A stretch of 64,000 nucleotides of DNA from Rhizobium phaseoli (lineage in GTDB: Bacteria > Pseudomonadota > Alphaproteobacteria > Rhizobiales > Rhizobiaceae), in NCBI RefSeq assembly GCF_003985125.1, contig NZ_ML133570.1, positions 248,001 to 312,000 of the forward strand, given 5' to 3'. Position 1 is the first letter of the stretch. Every line of letters begins with the position of its first letter. The notes under the pieces were generated by a model. The model had not been told where the DNA came from and ran no database searches. It saw nothing but the letters and a program-made list of their open reading frames with translations. The translations under genes were made by a program, and so were the position numbers. Below are positions 53,652-62,488 of the stretch, one piece after another.

Positions 53652-55079
53652 ATGGATACCCAGATGCTGATCGGTTCGCGCTTCGAAAAAGGCACGGAGA
53701 CGGAAGAGCACATCCTGAACCCGAAGACCGGCGAGACGGTGATCGACCTTGCCGAAGCCTCGCTGTCCCAGATCGACGCCGCAGTCGACGCCGCGGAAAA
53801 GGCCTTTGCGGGCTGGTCGCAGACGACGCCTTCCGAGCGTTCCGGCTACCTGCTGAAGATCGCCGACGCCATCGAGAAGGACGCCGCGGGCTTCGCCGCG
53901 CTGGAAGCGCTGAACTGCGGCAAGCCGATAAATGCCGTGCTGAACGACGAGATTCCGGCGATCGTCGATTGTTATCGCTTCTTCGCCGGTGCTGTGCGCA
54001 ATCTGCACGCACCGGCCGCCGGCGAATACCTGCCCGGCCACACGTCGATGATCCGCCGCGATCCGATCGGCATCGTCGGCTCGATCGCACCGTGGAACTA
54101 TCCGCTGATGATGATGGCCTGGAAACTGGCGCCGGCGATCGCCGGCGGCAATACCGTCGTCTTCAAGCCCTCGGAACAGACGCCGCTGACAGCGCTGAAG
54201 ATGGCGAAGCTGCTCTCCGAAATCCTGCCCGAAGGTGTCGTCAATATCATCCTCGGCCGCGGCGAAAGCGTCGGCAACGCGCTGATCAATCATCCCAAGA
54301 TCAGCATGATTTCGATAACAGGCGATATCGCCACCGGCAAAAAGGTGCTGCAGGCCGCCGCCAAAACGGTCAAGCGCACCCATCTGGAACTCGGCGGCAA
54401 GGCCCCGGTCATCGTCTTTGACGATGCTGATATCGATGCCGTCGTCTCAGGCATCCGCACCTTCGGCTATTACAATGCGGGCCAGGACTGCACCGCCGCC
54501 TGCCGCGTCTATGCCGACGCCAGGGTCTACGACAATTTTGTTGCTGACCTCTCCTCGGCCGTCTCCAGCATCCGCTTCAATGAGGCCGACGACACCGTAA
54601 ACGAGATCGGCCCGCTGATCTCCAGGCGCCAGCGCGACCGCGTCGAAAGCTTCGTTGCCCGCGCTTCAGAGCACAAGCATATGGAGATCACCACCGGCGG
54701 CAAGGTCTCCGGCGACAAGGGCTTCTTCTTTGCCCCGACCGTCATTGCCGGCGCCCTGCAGGACGATGAGATCGTCCGCCGCGAGGTCTTCGGCCCGGTC
54801 GTCTCGGTCACCCGCTTTTCCGATGCCGATGATGCCGTCGCCTGGGCAAACGACAGCGATTACGGCCTGGCCTCCTCCGTATGGACCAAGGATATCGGCC
54901 GCGGCATGAAGACGGCCGCCCGGCTGCAATATGGCTGCACCTGGATCAATACGCATTTCATGCTGGTCAACGAGATGCCGCATGGCGGCCTCAAACAGTC
55001 GGGCTACGGCAAGGACCTGTCGACCTATGCTCTGGAGGACTACACCGCCGTTCGCCACGTGATGATCAATCACGGCTGA
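53652..55079 (+). CDS. patD: Gamma-aminobutyraldehyde dehydrogenase (PatD/YdcW-like)
   Basis: A 475-residue NAD-dependent aldehyde dehydrogenase that would oxidise 4-aminobutyraldehyde (1-pyrroline) to GABA, the second step of putrescine breakdown by the transaminase route. The general base E246 (LELGGKAP) and nucleophile C280 ([10 protein letters not shown]) are present, and APWNYPLMM is the NAD-site block. AGGGAGA before ATG at 53652 fixes the start. Being last in a ydcSTUV-patD order identical to E. coli supports this over a betaine-aldehyde role. Confidence 0.92.
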   Translation: MDTQMLIGSRFEKGTETEEHILNPKTGETVIDLAEASLSQIDAAVDAAEKAFAGWSQTTPSERSGYLLKIADAIEKDAAGFAALEALNCGKPINAVLNDEIPAIVDCYRFFAGAVRNLHAPAAGEYLPGHTSMIRRDPIGIVGSIAPWNYPLMMMAWKLAPAIAGGNTVVFKPSEQTPLTALKMAKLLSEILPEGVVNIILGRGESVGNALINHPKISMISITGDIATGKKVLQAAAKTVKRTHLELGGKAPVIVFDDADIDAVVSGIRTFGYYNAGQDCTAACRVYADARVYDNFVADLSSAVSSIRFNEADDTVNEIGPLISRRQRDRVESFVARASEHKHMEITTGGKVSGDKGFFFAPTVIAGALQDDEIVRREVFGPVVSVTRFSDADDAVAWANDSDYGLASSVWTKDIGRGMKTAARLQYGCTWINTHFMLVNEMPHGGLKQSGYGKDLSTYALEDYTAVRHVMINHG

Positions 55080-55200
55080 CGGCGTAAGGCAGATCGGGGA
55101 GGCTCGGGCGGTCTGGCCTCATCCGGCCGATCGCCTGCCGACGATGTGGAACAATTTCCCGGCTGACGCGTCTTCTCAGGCAAAAGCAAAGGATGACGCC

Positions 55201-55374
55201 ATGCTGAAATGGGCTCTGATATTCTTCGTGATTTCGATCATCGCCGGCTTCTTCGGTTTTTCCGGTGTTTCCGCAGCCACGGCGACCATCGCCCGCGTGC
55301 TCTTCGGCATCGCGCTGGTGATCTTCCTGATCTTCCTCGTCCTTGCACTGATGGCTGGACAGGCAGTTCTGTAA
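55201..55374 (+). CDS. DUF1328 small membrane protein (YtjA-like)
   Basis: A 57-residue protein with two hydrophobic helices, starting [20 protein letters not shown], the signature of DUF1328. AAGG precedes the ATG at 55201. Function is unknown; the family is widespread and often stress-induced. Confidence 0.85.
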   Translation: MLKWALIFFVISIIAGFFGFSGVSAATATIARVLFGIALVIFLIFLVLALMAGQAVL

Positions 55375-55466
55375 GCGTTGGCGGCCGCCGACATTTGGCA
55401 CCCCGCCGGCCTGAAGCCACGTCCCTCTATCCGGCCCATCGGGAGCAGCGGGCAGCATCCCGCCCG

Positions 55467-55910
55467 TTACAATATCGCCCTTAGCCAACGGGGCATATGC
55501 TCCGTCCGCGTGTTCAGCAGACAGTCGATCGATATCGATCCCGGCCCCGCAGCCGCCAGGACGAACATGCCGCCGGCAATCGCCAGATCCTTCTCGAAAT
55601 GCAGGAGTTCGTTCTGGCTCGCCCAGTTGGTGTGGAAGAGAAAGGCGGTTGCCAGACAAAAGAGCGCCAGCGCCAAGGCGCCGAGGCGGCTGAGGAAACC
55701 GGTCGCAACGCAAAGGCCGGCGCCGATCTGAAGGACAATGGTGGCAAAGGCGATCGGCGCCGAAAGGCCGAGTTTTTCGAAGGCGTCCAGGGTCGCGGCG
55801 AGATCGGCCGCAAGCGACAAGCCCTCGTGCAGGAAGATGAGCGACAGCAGAAGCCTGCCCAGGAGGAGAATGAGATCGGCCGGCCGCAGCCGGCTTGAGG
55901 CGCTTTCCAT
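55467..55910 (-). CDS. DoxX-family membrane protein
   Basis: A 147-residue protein with four helices and the DoxX opening LILLLGRLLLSLIFLHEG. The motif FLFHTNWASQNELLHFEKDL matches the conserved DoxX/TQO subunit II region. GGAGGG four bases before ATG supports the start. It is the second DoxX-type gene of the window. Role unknown. Confidence 0.87.
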   Translation of the reverse strand: MESASSRLRPADLILLLGRLLLSLIFLHEGLSLAADLAATLDAFEKLGLSAPIAFATIVLQIGAGLCVATGFLSRLGALALALFCLATAFLFHTNWASQNELLHFEKDLAIAGGMFVLAAAGPGSISIDCLLNTRTEHMPRWLRAIL

Positions 55911-56023
55911 CTTACCCTCCAGTCGAAGAGCGCCGATCGGCCAGCCGCTCTTTCCTCACCTCCCCGTCATGCTGTCGTGAGCCAGACGGTTCTCCGATCC
56001 TCGCCGCCGCTGTGGCAAGCGCA

Positions 56024-56710
56024 TTATAGCAGGCTTGCGCCGACATTGATTGCCAGCGCCAGGATCGTCGTATTGAACAGGAAAGACAGCACGGCATGCA
56101 ACAGCGTCAGCTTGCGCATGCTGGTCGACCCGACTGCGACATCTGCCGTCTGCGCCGCAACACCGATGGTGAAGGAGAAATAGAGGAAGTCCCAATAGCC
56201 GGGCTCTTCGATCCCGTCGGGAAACTTCAAGCCGATCGCTTCGTCCGTCCCGCCATAGAAATAATGGGCATAGTGAATGGTGAAGAGCGTGTGCAGAAAG
56301 ACCCAGGAGATCAGGATCGTCAGCACGGCGCCGCCCGCCCGTGTGAGCGCCACGTCGGGTGTAGCGTCCTTGATCAAATGAAGCTCGAGGCCGATGCCGG
56401 CAATGCTCGCAAGGGCTGCGCCGATCGAAAGGGCCAAAAGAACCGTATCGGAAAAATCGAGGTCCGCGGCGCGTTGGCGGATGCTTTCGACCGTCGCCCG
56501 CAGCATCTTGCGCCAGCTGAGCACGATGAAGAAGCCGGCGCTCGCATTCCATCCGAACAAGATGTTGCGGGCGGTGACCTCACGCGAGGTTACCAGTAGA
56601 AATACCGCCAGCCCGCCCAAGAAAGCGATGATGAAGCTCGCATGTCTTCGGAAAAAAGTCACCAAAGGGATTGCCCGCTCGTCTTGCACGATCATCGTCT
56701 CCGACCGCAT
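56024..56710 (-). CDS. DUF1345 membrane protein
   Basis: A 228-residue protein with about five helices. The blocks FFIVLSWRKML and YWDFLYFSFTIGVAAQTADV are characteristic of DUF1345; the latter resembles a channel-like segment. ATG at 56710 or 56695 could be the start. Function is not established. It is separated from the transaldolase gene by that gene's terminator. Confidence 0.85.
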   Translation of the reverse strand: MRSETMIVQDERAIPLVTFFRRHASFIIAFLGGLAVFLLVTSREVTARNILFGWNASAGFFIVLSWRKMLRATVESIRQRAADLDFSDTVLLALSIGAALASIAGIGLELHLIKDATPDVALTRAGGAVLTILISWVFLHTLFTIHYAHYFYGGTDEAIGLKFPDGIEEPGYWDFLYFSFTIGVAAQTADVAVGSTSMRKLTLLHAVLSFLFNTTILALAINVGASLL

Positions 56711-56730
56711 AGGCCGTTGATATCAGCATG

Positions 56731-56763
56731 AAAAAGGCGCGGGGGCCAGCCGGCCTCCGCGCC
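56731..56763 (-). terminator. Intrinsic terminator of tal
   Basis: On the minus strand a 12-bp GC stem (GGCGCGG-AGGCC with its complement, one mismatch) closes on a four-base loop and is followed by TTTTT, 23 bases past the stop. Confidence 0.85.
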
Positions 56764-56785
56764 TCCAATTGTTTGCACAGCTCTA

Positions 56786-57751
56786 TCAGGCGGCGGCGAG
56801 CTGCAGTTCCTTCTGCACCATGGTGCGCAGCGTCGTCAGGTCCTTGGCGAAGGCACGGATGCCTTCGGCGAGCTTTTCTGTCGCCATCGCGTCTTCGTTC
56901 ATCATCCAGCGGAAGGTCTTCTCGTCGACCGAAACCTTGGCGTCGGGCTTGCGGCTCTCCGGCGAGAGCTTGCGCTCCAGCTTGCCTTCATCCTTGGCAA
57001 GCTCATCGAGCAGGGCCGGGCTGATGGTCAGCCGGTCGCAGCCGGCAAGGGCTTCGATTTCGCCGGCATTGCGGAAGGAGGCGCCCATGACGATCGTCTT
57101 GATGTCGTTCGCCTTGTAGTAGTTGTAGATATCACGGACGGAGATGACGCCCGGATCCTCCTCGGCGGTGTAATCCTTGCCGGTCGACTTCTTGTACCAG
57201 TCGAGAATGCGACCGACGAAGGGCGAGATCAGGAACACCTTGGCATCGGCGCAGGCGATCGCCTGGGCCTTGCTGAAGAGCAGCGTCAGGTTGCAGTCGA
57301 TGCCTTCCTTCTGCAGCACTTCGGCGGCGCGGATGCCCTCCCAGGTGGAAGCGAGCTTGATGAGAATGCGGTCCCGTTCGATACCGCGATCCTTATAGGC
57401 GGCAATGATCGAGCGCGCCTTGGCAAGTGAAGCCTCGGTGTCGAAAGACAGGTCGGCATCGACCTCGGTCGAGACGCGGCCGGGGACGAGCTTCACCAGT
57501 GCAGCGCCGACGGAAATGGCAAGGCGATCGGCGACGGCGGAGGAGACGGCTTCAGGATTGCCGCCCTGCGTCTTGCCCCAGGCGACGGCTTCCTTGATGG
57601 CGTCGGCGAACATCGGCGTGCCGAGCGCCTTCAGTACGATGCTCGGGTTCGTCGTGCAATCGACCGGCTTCAGGCGAGCGACGGCCTCGATGTCGCCGGT
57701 ATCGGCGACAACGGTAGTAATCTCGCGGAGTTGGTCAAGCTTGGATGTCAT
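56786..57751 (-). CDS. tal: Transaldolase
   Basis: TalB-type transaldolase of the pentose phosphate pathway, 321 residues. The Schiff-base lysine is K132 in [11 protein letters not shown] and D17 lies in VVADTGD, as in E. coli TalB. ATG at 57751 has AAGGA ten bases upstream. It is monocistronic with a strong terminator. It would process xylulose 5-phosphate made by the xyl operon, and is divergent from a SorC-type regulator across a 422-base gap. Confidence 0.95.
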   Translation of the reverse strand: MTSKLDQLREITTVVADTGDIEAVARLKPVDCTTNPSIVLKALGTPMFADAIKEAVAWGKTQGGNPEAVSSAVADRLAISVGAALVKLVPGRVSTEVDADLSFDTEASLAKARSIIAAYKDRGIERDRILIKLASTWEGIRAAEVLQKEGIDCNLTLLFSKAQAIACADAKVFLISPFVGRILDWYKKSTGKDYTAEEDPGVISVRDIYNYYKANDIKTIVMGASFRNAGEIEALAGCDRLTISPALLDELAKDEGKLERKLSPESRKPDAKVSVDEKTFRWMMNEDAMATEKLAEGIRAFAKDLTTLRTMVQKELQLAAA

Positions 57752-57851
57752 GGTCAATAGTCCTTGTTGAACTTGGGCTGTGACCGGCGCGAGTTCCGCC
57801 CGGCAAAGGTGATCTAGCGACAGGTTGTCTGCTTGCTGCAGGCGAAAATGC

Positions 57852-57975
57852 GCATGCCCGTCACGGATGATTCATAAACGTGAAGGACAGTGGCCATGTT
57901 CCCGCGGGCAAACCGCACGCCGAACGCAGGCGATGTCGCCTGCGGCTGGAAGGCCGGTCGTGACTTTCGGCATGC
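57852..57975. other. Structured intergenic element, possible small RNA or repeat
   Basis: Outer arms GCATGCC and GTCACG (57852-57865) pair with CGTGAC and GGCATGC (57959-57975). Inside lies a 20-bp palindrome CGCAGGCGA-TG-TCGCCTGCG (57925-57944) and a CCCGCGGG palindrome. Strand and function are unknown. Confidence 0.4.
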
Positions 57976-58072
57976 CCGCACTATGTCCTCCTCGGACGGA
58001 CAGAACGATTTCGTGTCGCCCGGACTATCGCCATTCGCCCGAGGAAAAGTCAAGGACATTTGTGCATTTCAA

Positions 58073-58101
58073 TTGACATAAGTGTCACGCCCGTCATTAT
58101 T
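58073..58101 (+). promoter_or_regulatory. Promoter with overlapping palindrome, SorC-type gene
   Basis: TTGACA (58073-58078), 17 bases, then ATTATT (58096-58101). The inverted repeat TGACA-TAAG-TGTCA (58074-58087) overlaps the -35 and suggests autoregulation. Confidence 0.55.
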
Positions 58102-58173
58102 CCGGCAACAAACGCGCCGTGACAGCCGTTCATCCCAAAAGGGATTTAGGGCAGGAATTCGGCTGGAGGAGAT

Positions 58174-59154
58174 GTGGTCAAGCTCAAACGCGGCACGCAC
58201 ACCGCCTATTCCGAGGCATCCTCGCTGCGGCTACGCGCCGCATGGCTCTATTACAACGAGGGCCTGACCCAGAAGGATGTCGCCGAACAGCTCGGCATCA
58301 GCCGCACCACCGTCATCCGCCTGCTCGACGAAGCGATGAAACGCAGCGAGGTGCAGATCTGGATCAACGATTCAATCGGCGACTGCGTCGAACTCGCGGT
58401 GAAGCTGGAGCGCGCCTACGGTCTCGACGAGGCGATCGTTGTGCCGTCACCGGTCCATGGCGATGTCGATTCGCTGGCAAAGAATGTCGGCCTTGCGCTT
58501 GGCCAGTTCCTTTCCGAAGCCATTCCGGATGACTATACGATCGGCGTCGGCTGGGGCCGCACCATGACCGCCTCGCTATCGAGCTTCCGGCCGCCGCGCC
58601 GGAGCAATTGCAAGGTCGTCTCGCTGCTCGGCGGCATCGTCGCCGTCCACCAGACGAACCCGATCGACTACACATGGCGGCTGGCAAATCAGCTCGGCGC
58701 CGAATGCTACATGTTCCTGGCGCCGCTTCTCGTCGATTCCATCGCGACCAAGCGCAATCTGATCGAAAAATGCGGGCTGGACACGATCTATCGTCTCGCC
58801 GAGAATCTCGATCTAGCGATCGTCAGCTGCGGCGATATCGGCCCGCACTCGACCTCGCTGTCGGAAGGCTGGATCTCGAAGGCCGAACTGCAGGAACTGA
58901 TCGAAGCCGGCTGCGTCTGCGACACCATGTTCAACTTCCTCGACAAGGACGGCAACTCGGTCGACCACTCGATCAATCGTCGGGTGATGTCCGTCGATCT
59001 CGACACGCTGAAGGAGGCCAAGCACATCGTGCTCTCCTCCGGCGGCGCCCACAGAGCCATCGCCATCCGCGCCACGATCAAGCGCATCGGCTGCAACACG
59101 CTGATCACCGATGAGGGCGCCGCGCGGGCGCTGCTGGAACTGGCGGAGCGATAG
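58174..59154 (+). CDS. SorC/DeoR-type sugar-binding transcriptional regulator
   Basis: A 326-residue regulator. The N-terminal helix-turn-helix is YYNEGLTQKDVAEQLGISRT; the rest is a SorC-type sugar-phosphate sensing domain (YTIGVGWGRTM, VVSLLGGIV, LSSGGAHRAIAIRA). The start is GTG at 58174, just after GGAGGA. Relatives include EryD, which controls erythritol use. It is divergent from transaldolase at a distance; its targets are unknown. Confidence 0.9.
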   Translation: MVKLKRGTHTAYSEASSLRLRAAWLYYNEGLTQKDVAEQLGISRTTVIRLLDEAMKRSEVQIWINDSIGDCVELAVKLERAYGLDEAIVVPSPVHGDVDSLAKNVGLALGQFLSEAIPDDYTIGVGWGRTMTASLSSFRPPRRSNCKVVSLLGGIVAVHQTNPIDYTWRLANQLGAECYMFLAPLLVDSIATKRNLIEKCGLDTIYRLAENLDLAIVSCGDIGPHSTSLSEGWISKAELQELIEAGCVCDTMFNFLDKDGNSVDHSINRRVMSVDLDTLKEAKHIVLSSGGAHRAIAIRATIKRIGCNTLITDEGAARALLELAER

Positions 59155-59180
59155 GCGACGAACGACCCGCGCCCGCCCGG

Positions 59181-60053
59181 TCAGGCGTGCGCCGATTCCC
59201 AGCCGAGCATCGCCCGCTTGCGGGTGAGGCCCCAGTGGTAACCCGTCAGCGCGCCGTTCTTGCCGAGCGCCCGGTGGCAGGGCACCACAAAGGAGATCGG
59301 ATTTGCGCCGACCGCCGCACCCACGGCGCGCTGCGCCGTCGGCCGCCCGATATCATTGGCGATATCGGAATAGGTGACAGCCTTGCCGAACGGGATTTTC
59401 AGCAGGCTCTCCCAGACGCGCACCTGAAAATCCGTTCCGATCAGCACAACGCGCAGCGGCTGATCGGAAGACCATTTGCCGGGCTCGAAGATACGGGCGG
59501 CGTAAGGAACCGTCGCCTGTAGATCCTCGATGTAACAGGCGTTCGGCCAGCGGCAGGTCATGTCCTCGAGGCAGGCCCGCTCGTCGCCGGAATCGCTGAA
59601 GGCAAGGCCGGCAAGGCCACGATCGGTCACCATGATCAGCGCCACGCCGAAGGGGCAGATGTGGAAGCCGTAGCGGATCGTGAGACCTCCGCCCCTGGCT
59701 TTCCATTCGCCCGGCGACATCGCCTCATGGGTGACGAAGAGATCATGCAGGCGGCTTGGCCCGGAGAGGCCGACCTCGATCGAGGTTTCCAGCAACGGCA
59801 TGTCTTCCTTGCGCAGCAGCCGCTTGGCGTGATCGAGCGTCACCGCCTGCAGGAAACCCTTGGGCGAGAGGCCGGCCCAGCGGGTGAAGGTCTTCTGCAG
59901 CTGCGTCGGCGACTGATTGAGCCGCGTCGCGATCGCCTCCAGCGAAGGCTGATCGCGGTAATCCTCGGTGATGAGTTCGATCACCCGACGGACGATATCA
60001 TAATCAGGGCCGTCAGGCGTGATGTCTGTCTGCAGGTTCGAAATCATATCCAT
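59181..60053 (-). CDS. Ada-like protein: AraC domain fused to methylated-DNA cysteine methyltransferase
   Basis: A 290-residue protein. Residues 15-115 form an AraC-type DNA-binding domain, and 125-288 an O6-methylguanine-DNA methyltransferase with acceptor cysteine C259 in the PCHR motif (VVPCHRALG). The N-terminal zinc/phosphotriester domain of true Ada is missing, so it can repair O6-methylguanine but may not sense methylation in the E. coli way. AAGGAG seven bases before ATG at 60053 fixes the start; that site lies inside a 17-bp palindrome. Confidence 0.93.
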   Translation of the reverse strand: MDMISNLQTDITPDGPDYDIVRRVIELITEDYRDQPSLEAIATRLNQSPTQLQKTFTRWAGLSPKGFLQAVTLDHAKRLLRKEDMPLLETSIEVGLSGPSRLHDLFVTHEAMSPGEWKARGGGLTIRYGFHICPFGVALIMVTDRGLAGLAFSDSGDERACLEDMTCRWPNACYIEDLQATVPYAARIFEPGKWSSDQPLRVVLIGTDFQVRVWESLLKIPFGKAVTYSDIANDIGRPTAQRAVGAAVGANPISFVVPCHRALGKNGALTGYHWGLTRKRAMLGWESAHA

Positions 60054-60060
60054 CGTCTTT

Positions 60061-60077
60061 CTCCTTGTCACAAGGAG
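60061..60077. promoter_or_regulatory. 17-bp palindrome covering the ribosome site of the Ada-like gene
   Basis: CTCCTTGT-C-ACAAGGAG is perfectly symmetric, and on the minus strand its second half is the AAGGAG ribosome site. It could be a DNA operator or a hairpin that hides the site. Confidence 0.6.
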
Positions 60078-60133
60078 ATAATCAATAGGCCTCGGCCAAA
60101 CCACCCGATTCTTGCGGCACGCGCCTGATCCGT

Positions 60134-60631
60134 TCAGATGCGCTGCTTGACGGTCGCGAGCGCCCCCTTGAAGGCCTTGGCGAAGCTTTCGCGATCATCG
60201 GGGTTGAGGAAGGAGCCGATATCCGTGCGCCGGCCCTCGCCGAAAATATGCATGGAGAGAATGCCGATCTCCTGGTGCCGGCGGACGAGGAAGCGCGTCC
60301 AGAACGGATTGAAATGATGCTCCACCATCCGCCCGGATGGCGCGAATTTGCGCACCGATACGTCGGTGCGCGAGACGGTGATCTCCTCGCGCGCCCGTCC
60401 GGAGCGGTAGTTCAGCCAGAAGGCGCCGTAGAGCAGGGCGAAATCCAGCCCGAAGAAAAAGCCGATCGGCCAGGCGCCGGTGGCGATGAAGAACATCCCA
60501 TAGACAAAGCAGACGGCGCCGCACAAAATGAGCAGCACCTTGAAGCCCCGGCGGCCGAGCGACCGATGGGGAAGCAGCTCGGCGGCGAAAACAGGCGGCT
60601 CGTTGAAGCTGTCGGCGTTGCTTTCCGTCAT
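60134..60631 (-). CDS. DUF2244 membrane protein
   Basis: A 165-residue protein with two central helices (LLILCGAVCFVYGMFFIATG, IGFFFGLDFALLYGAFWLN) and a C-terminal soluble part, matching DUF2244. Homologues often lie beside nth in alphaproteobacteria, as here. ATG at 60631 is used; an in-frame ATG at 60655 overlaps the nth start region. The Ada-like gene follows after 80 bases on the same strand. Confidence 0.85.
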   Translation of the reverse strand: MTESNADSFNEPPVFAAELLPHRSLGRRGFKVLLILCGAVCFVYGMFFIATGAWPIGFFFGLDFALLYGAFWLNYRSGRAREEITVSRTDVSVRKFAPSGRMVEHHFNPFWTRFLVRRHQEIGILSMHIFGEGRRTDIGSFLNPDDRESFAKAFKGALATVKQRI

Positions 60632-60653
60632 GACCGTTGAGTATAGATTCTCC

Positions 60654-61436
60654 ATGGCGAATCCGAAACTCAAATCCGTGGGCAAACTATCGCAAAACTC
60701 GAATGTGATCGCCCGCCGCAAGCCGGCGGCGGCAGTGAAGACCGCCTATTCCCCGGCCGAGCGCGAGGAAATCTTCCGCCGTTTCTCGGTGCAGCGGCCG
60801 GAACCGAGGGGCGAGCTCGAACACACCAATCCTTTCACCCTCGTCGTCGCCGTCGCGCTCTCCGCCCAGGCCACCGATGCCGGGGTCAACAAGGCGACGC
60901 GGGCGCTTTTCAAGATTGCCGATACACCGCAGAAAATGCTCGATCTCGGCGAGGAGAAGGTCCGCGATTACATCAAGACGATCGGCCTCTATCGCAACAA
61001 GGCAAAGAACGTCATCGCGCTTTCCCAGATGCTGGTCGACGAATTCGCGGGCAGGGTACCGGAGACACGTGAGGAACTGGTCCGCCTGCCCGGCGTCGGA
61101 CGCAAGACTGCCAATGTCGTGCTCTCCATGGCCTTCGGCCAGGCGACTATGGCGGTCGACACGCATATTTTCCGTATCGCCAACCGCATCCGGCTTGCTC
61201 CCGGCAAGACGCCTGATGAGGTCGAGGCGCGGCTGATGAAGGTGGTTCCGAAACACTACCTCTATCACGCCCATCACTGGCTGATCCTGCATGGCCGCTA
61301 TACCTGCAAGGCGCGCCGTCCCGAATGCGAGCGCTGCGTCATCGCCGACATCTGCAAATCGCCGGAAAAAAGTTCGGATATTCCGGCGCCGCTCGTCGAG
61401 CTACCGCCGCAGCTGATCGGCGAGGCCGTCGACTAA
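60654..61436 (+). CDS. nth: Endonuclease III
   Basis: Nth removes oxidised pyrimidines and nicks the resulting abasic site. The 260-residue chain has the helix-hairpin-helix and catalytic lysine in LPGVGRKTANVVLSM, the catalytic aspartate in AVDTHIFR, and the iron-sulfur ligands C-x6-C-x2-C-x5-C in CKARRPECERCVIADIC. An N-terminal basic extension of about 30 residues precedes the core. It is divergent from DUF2244 with almost no gap, and its 3' end overlaps the tetR gene by 36 bases. Confidence 0.95.
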   Translation: MANPKLKSVGKLSQNSNVIARRKPAAAVKTAYSPAEREEIFRRFSVQRPEPRGELEHTNPFTLVVAVALSAQATDAGVNKATRALFKIADTPQKMLDLGEEKVRDYIKTIGLYRNKAKNVIALSQMLVDEFAGRVPETREELVRLPGVGRKTANVVLSMAFGQATMAVDTHIFRIANRIRLAPGKTPDEVEARLMKVVPKHYLYHAHHWLILHGRYTCKARRPECERCVIADICKSPEKSSDIPAPLVELPPQLIGEAVD

Positions 61437-61988
61437 GGCCGCGATCGCCTTCTCGTAATCCCGCCTGTCCCCACCCGCCTCGATCGCGATCGCCGCACGG
61501 TCGAAGGCTGCCGACAGCAGTGTCGTCAGCGGGCCGAGCAGTCCGCCTGCCTCGGGCAGAAGCGCTGCAAGCCCGTGCCGCAAACTCACCTCCGCATTCT
61601 CCGCATCCAGTGCCGCGACCGCCGGCCATCCGAGAACGGCTGGCGCCTCCATCAGCAGCAACCGCGTTCGCCCTGGCTGGGCCATTGCAGCGAAATAGGC
61701 CGAAGCGCCGGCGATCAGCGCCACGCGCGGCCCATCCCCCGGCGCTGAAGACGCCTCGATCGACTTGGCCACCGCTTGCGCCTCCGAGGCGATCACCGCC
61801 TGGAAAAGCGCCTTCTTGTCCTCGAAATGATGGTAAAGTGCACCGCGTGTCACGCCCGCCGCCGCAACGATTTCCGGGGTTGCCGTTTCGGCATAGCCCT
61901 TTTCGACGAAAAGGCGCCGTCCGGCGTCGACTAACGCCCGCCTCGTCTGTTCCGTTCTCTCGCGATTGCTGCGGCCCATAAGAGCCAT
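61401..61988 (-). CDS. TetR-family regulator (AcrR-like)
   Basis: A 195-residue TetR protein with helix-turn-helix ATPEIVAAAGVTRGALYHHF. The start may be ATG at 61988 or 61979. It is divergent from a glyoxalase-type gene, and two ACATACA/TGTATGT inverted repeats lie between them, the first ending against its start codon, so it very likely represses itself and the neighbour. Its 3' end overlaps nth in the opposite direction by 36 bases. Confidence 0.91.
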   Translation of the reverse strand: MALMGRSNRERTEQTRRALVDAGRRLFVEKGYAETATPEIVAAAGVTRGALYHHFEDKKALFQAVIASEAQAVAKSIEASSAPGDGPRVALIAGASAYFAAMAQPGRTRLLLMEAPAVLGWPAVAALDAENAEVSLRHGLAALLPEAGGLLGPLTTLLSAAFDRAAIAIEAGGDRRDYEKAIAALVDGLADQLRR

Positions 61989-61990
61989 TT

Positions 61991-62011
61991 ACATACAAAC
62001 GGCATGTATGT
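61991..62011. promoter_or_regulatory. TetR operator 1
   Basis: ACATACA-N7-TGTATGT, three bases upstream of the tetR start. It has the same half-sites as operator 2 but a longer spacer. Confidence 0.75.
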
Positions 62012-62025
62012 TAATAGGCAAAAAA

Positions 62026-62042
62026 ACATACAGCCTGTATGT
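62026..62042. promoter_or_regulatory. TetR operator 2
   Basis: ACATACAG-C-CTGTATGT is a perfect 17-bp palindrome ending 17 bases before the ATG of the glyoxalase-type gene, where binding would block its ribosome-site region. Confidence 0.8.
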
Positions 62043-62059
62043 AAACTAGGGAGCGAGAG

Positions 62060-62485
62060 ATGAAATCGACCAACTATTATCCGGTGATCATGACGGATGA
62101 TGTTCCCGGCACCGCTGGCTTCTACAGCAGCCACTTCGGTTTTAGGGCTCTGTTCGAAACCGACTGGTACGTTCACCTGCAATCGGCCGAGACGGAGCAC
62201 GTCGCGCTTGCCATCCTCGACAGCCGCCACGAGACCATTCCTGCCGTCGCCCGCGCCGGCGTTCGCGGCCTGCTGCTCAATTTCGAGGTCGAGGATGTCG
62301 ATGCCATCTACGAAACCTGCCTGAAAGGTGGCCTGCCGATTCTCAGGGAGATCCGCAACGAGGATTTCGGCCAGCGGCATTTCATCACCGCCGATCCGAA
62401 CGGCGTGCTGATCGACGTGATCAAGCCGATTCCCCCGAGTGCGGAATTCGCGGCGATGTACGACGCCTCGGCCCTGCCCGGCTGA
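62060..62485 (+). CDS. VOC-family (glyoxalase/bleomycin resistance) protein
   Basis: A 141-residue two-module vicinal-oxygen-chelate protein: [20 protein letters not shown] opens the first beta-alpha-beta-beta-beta unit and [19 protein letters not shown] closes the second. Members detoxify or sequester small compounds. GGGAG precedes the ATG. The divergent TetR protein probably controls it, which suggests induction by a xenobiotic or metabolite. Confidence 0.88.
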   Translation: MKSTNYYPVIMTDDVPGTAGFYSSHFGFRALFETDWYVHLQSAETEHVALAILDSRHETIPAVARAGVRGLLLNFEVEDVDAIYETCLKGGLPILREIRNEDFGQRHFITADPNGVLIDVIKPIPPSAEFAAMYDASALPG

Positions 62486-62488
62486 GCC

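Larger units (their letters stand above)
57752..58173. other. Long intergenic region between tal and the SorC-type gene
   Basis: No convincing gene is visible in these 422 bases. It holds a folded segment (57852-57975) with a perfect hairpin, and the promoter/operator of the SorC gene (58073-58101). A small RNA is possible. Confidence 0.6.

Noticed and set aside
53652..55079. Alternative reading of patD as betaine aldehyde dehydrogenase
   Set aside because: The fold is shared, but the ydcSTUV-patD gene order and the absence of choline genes favour the aminobutyraldehyde role.
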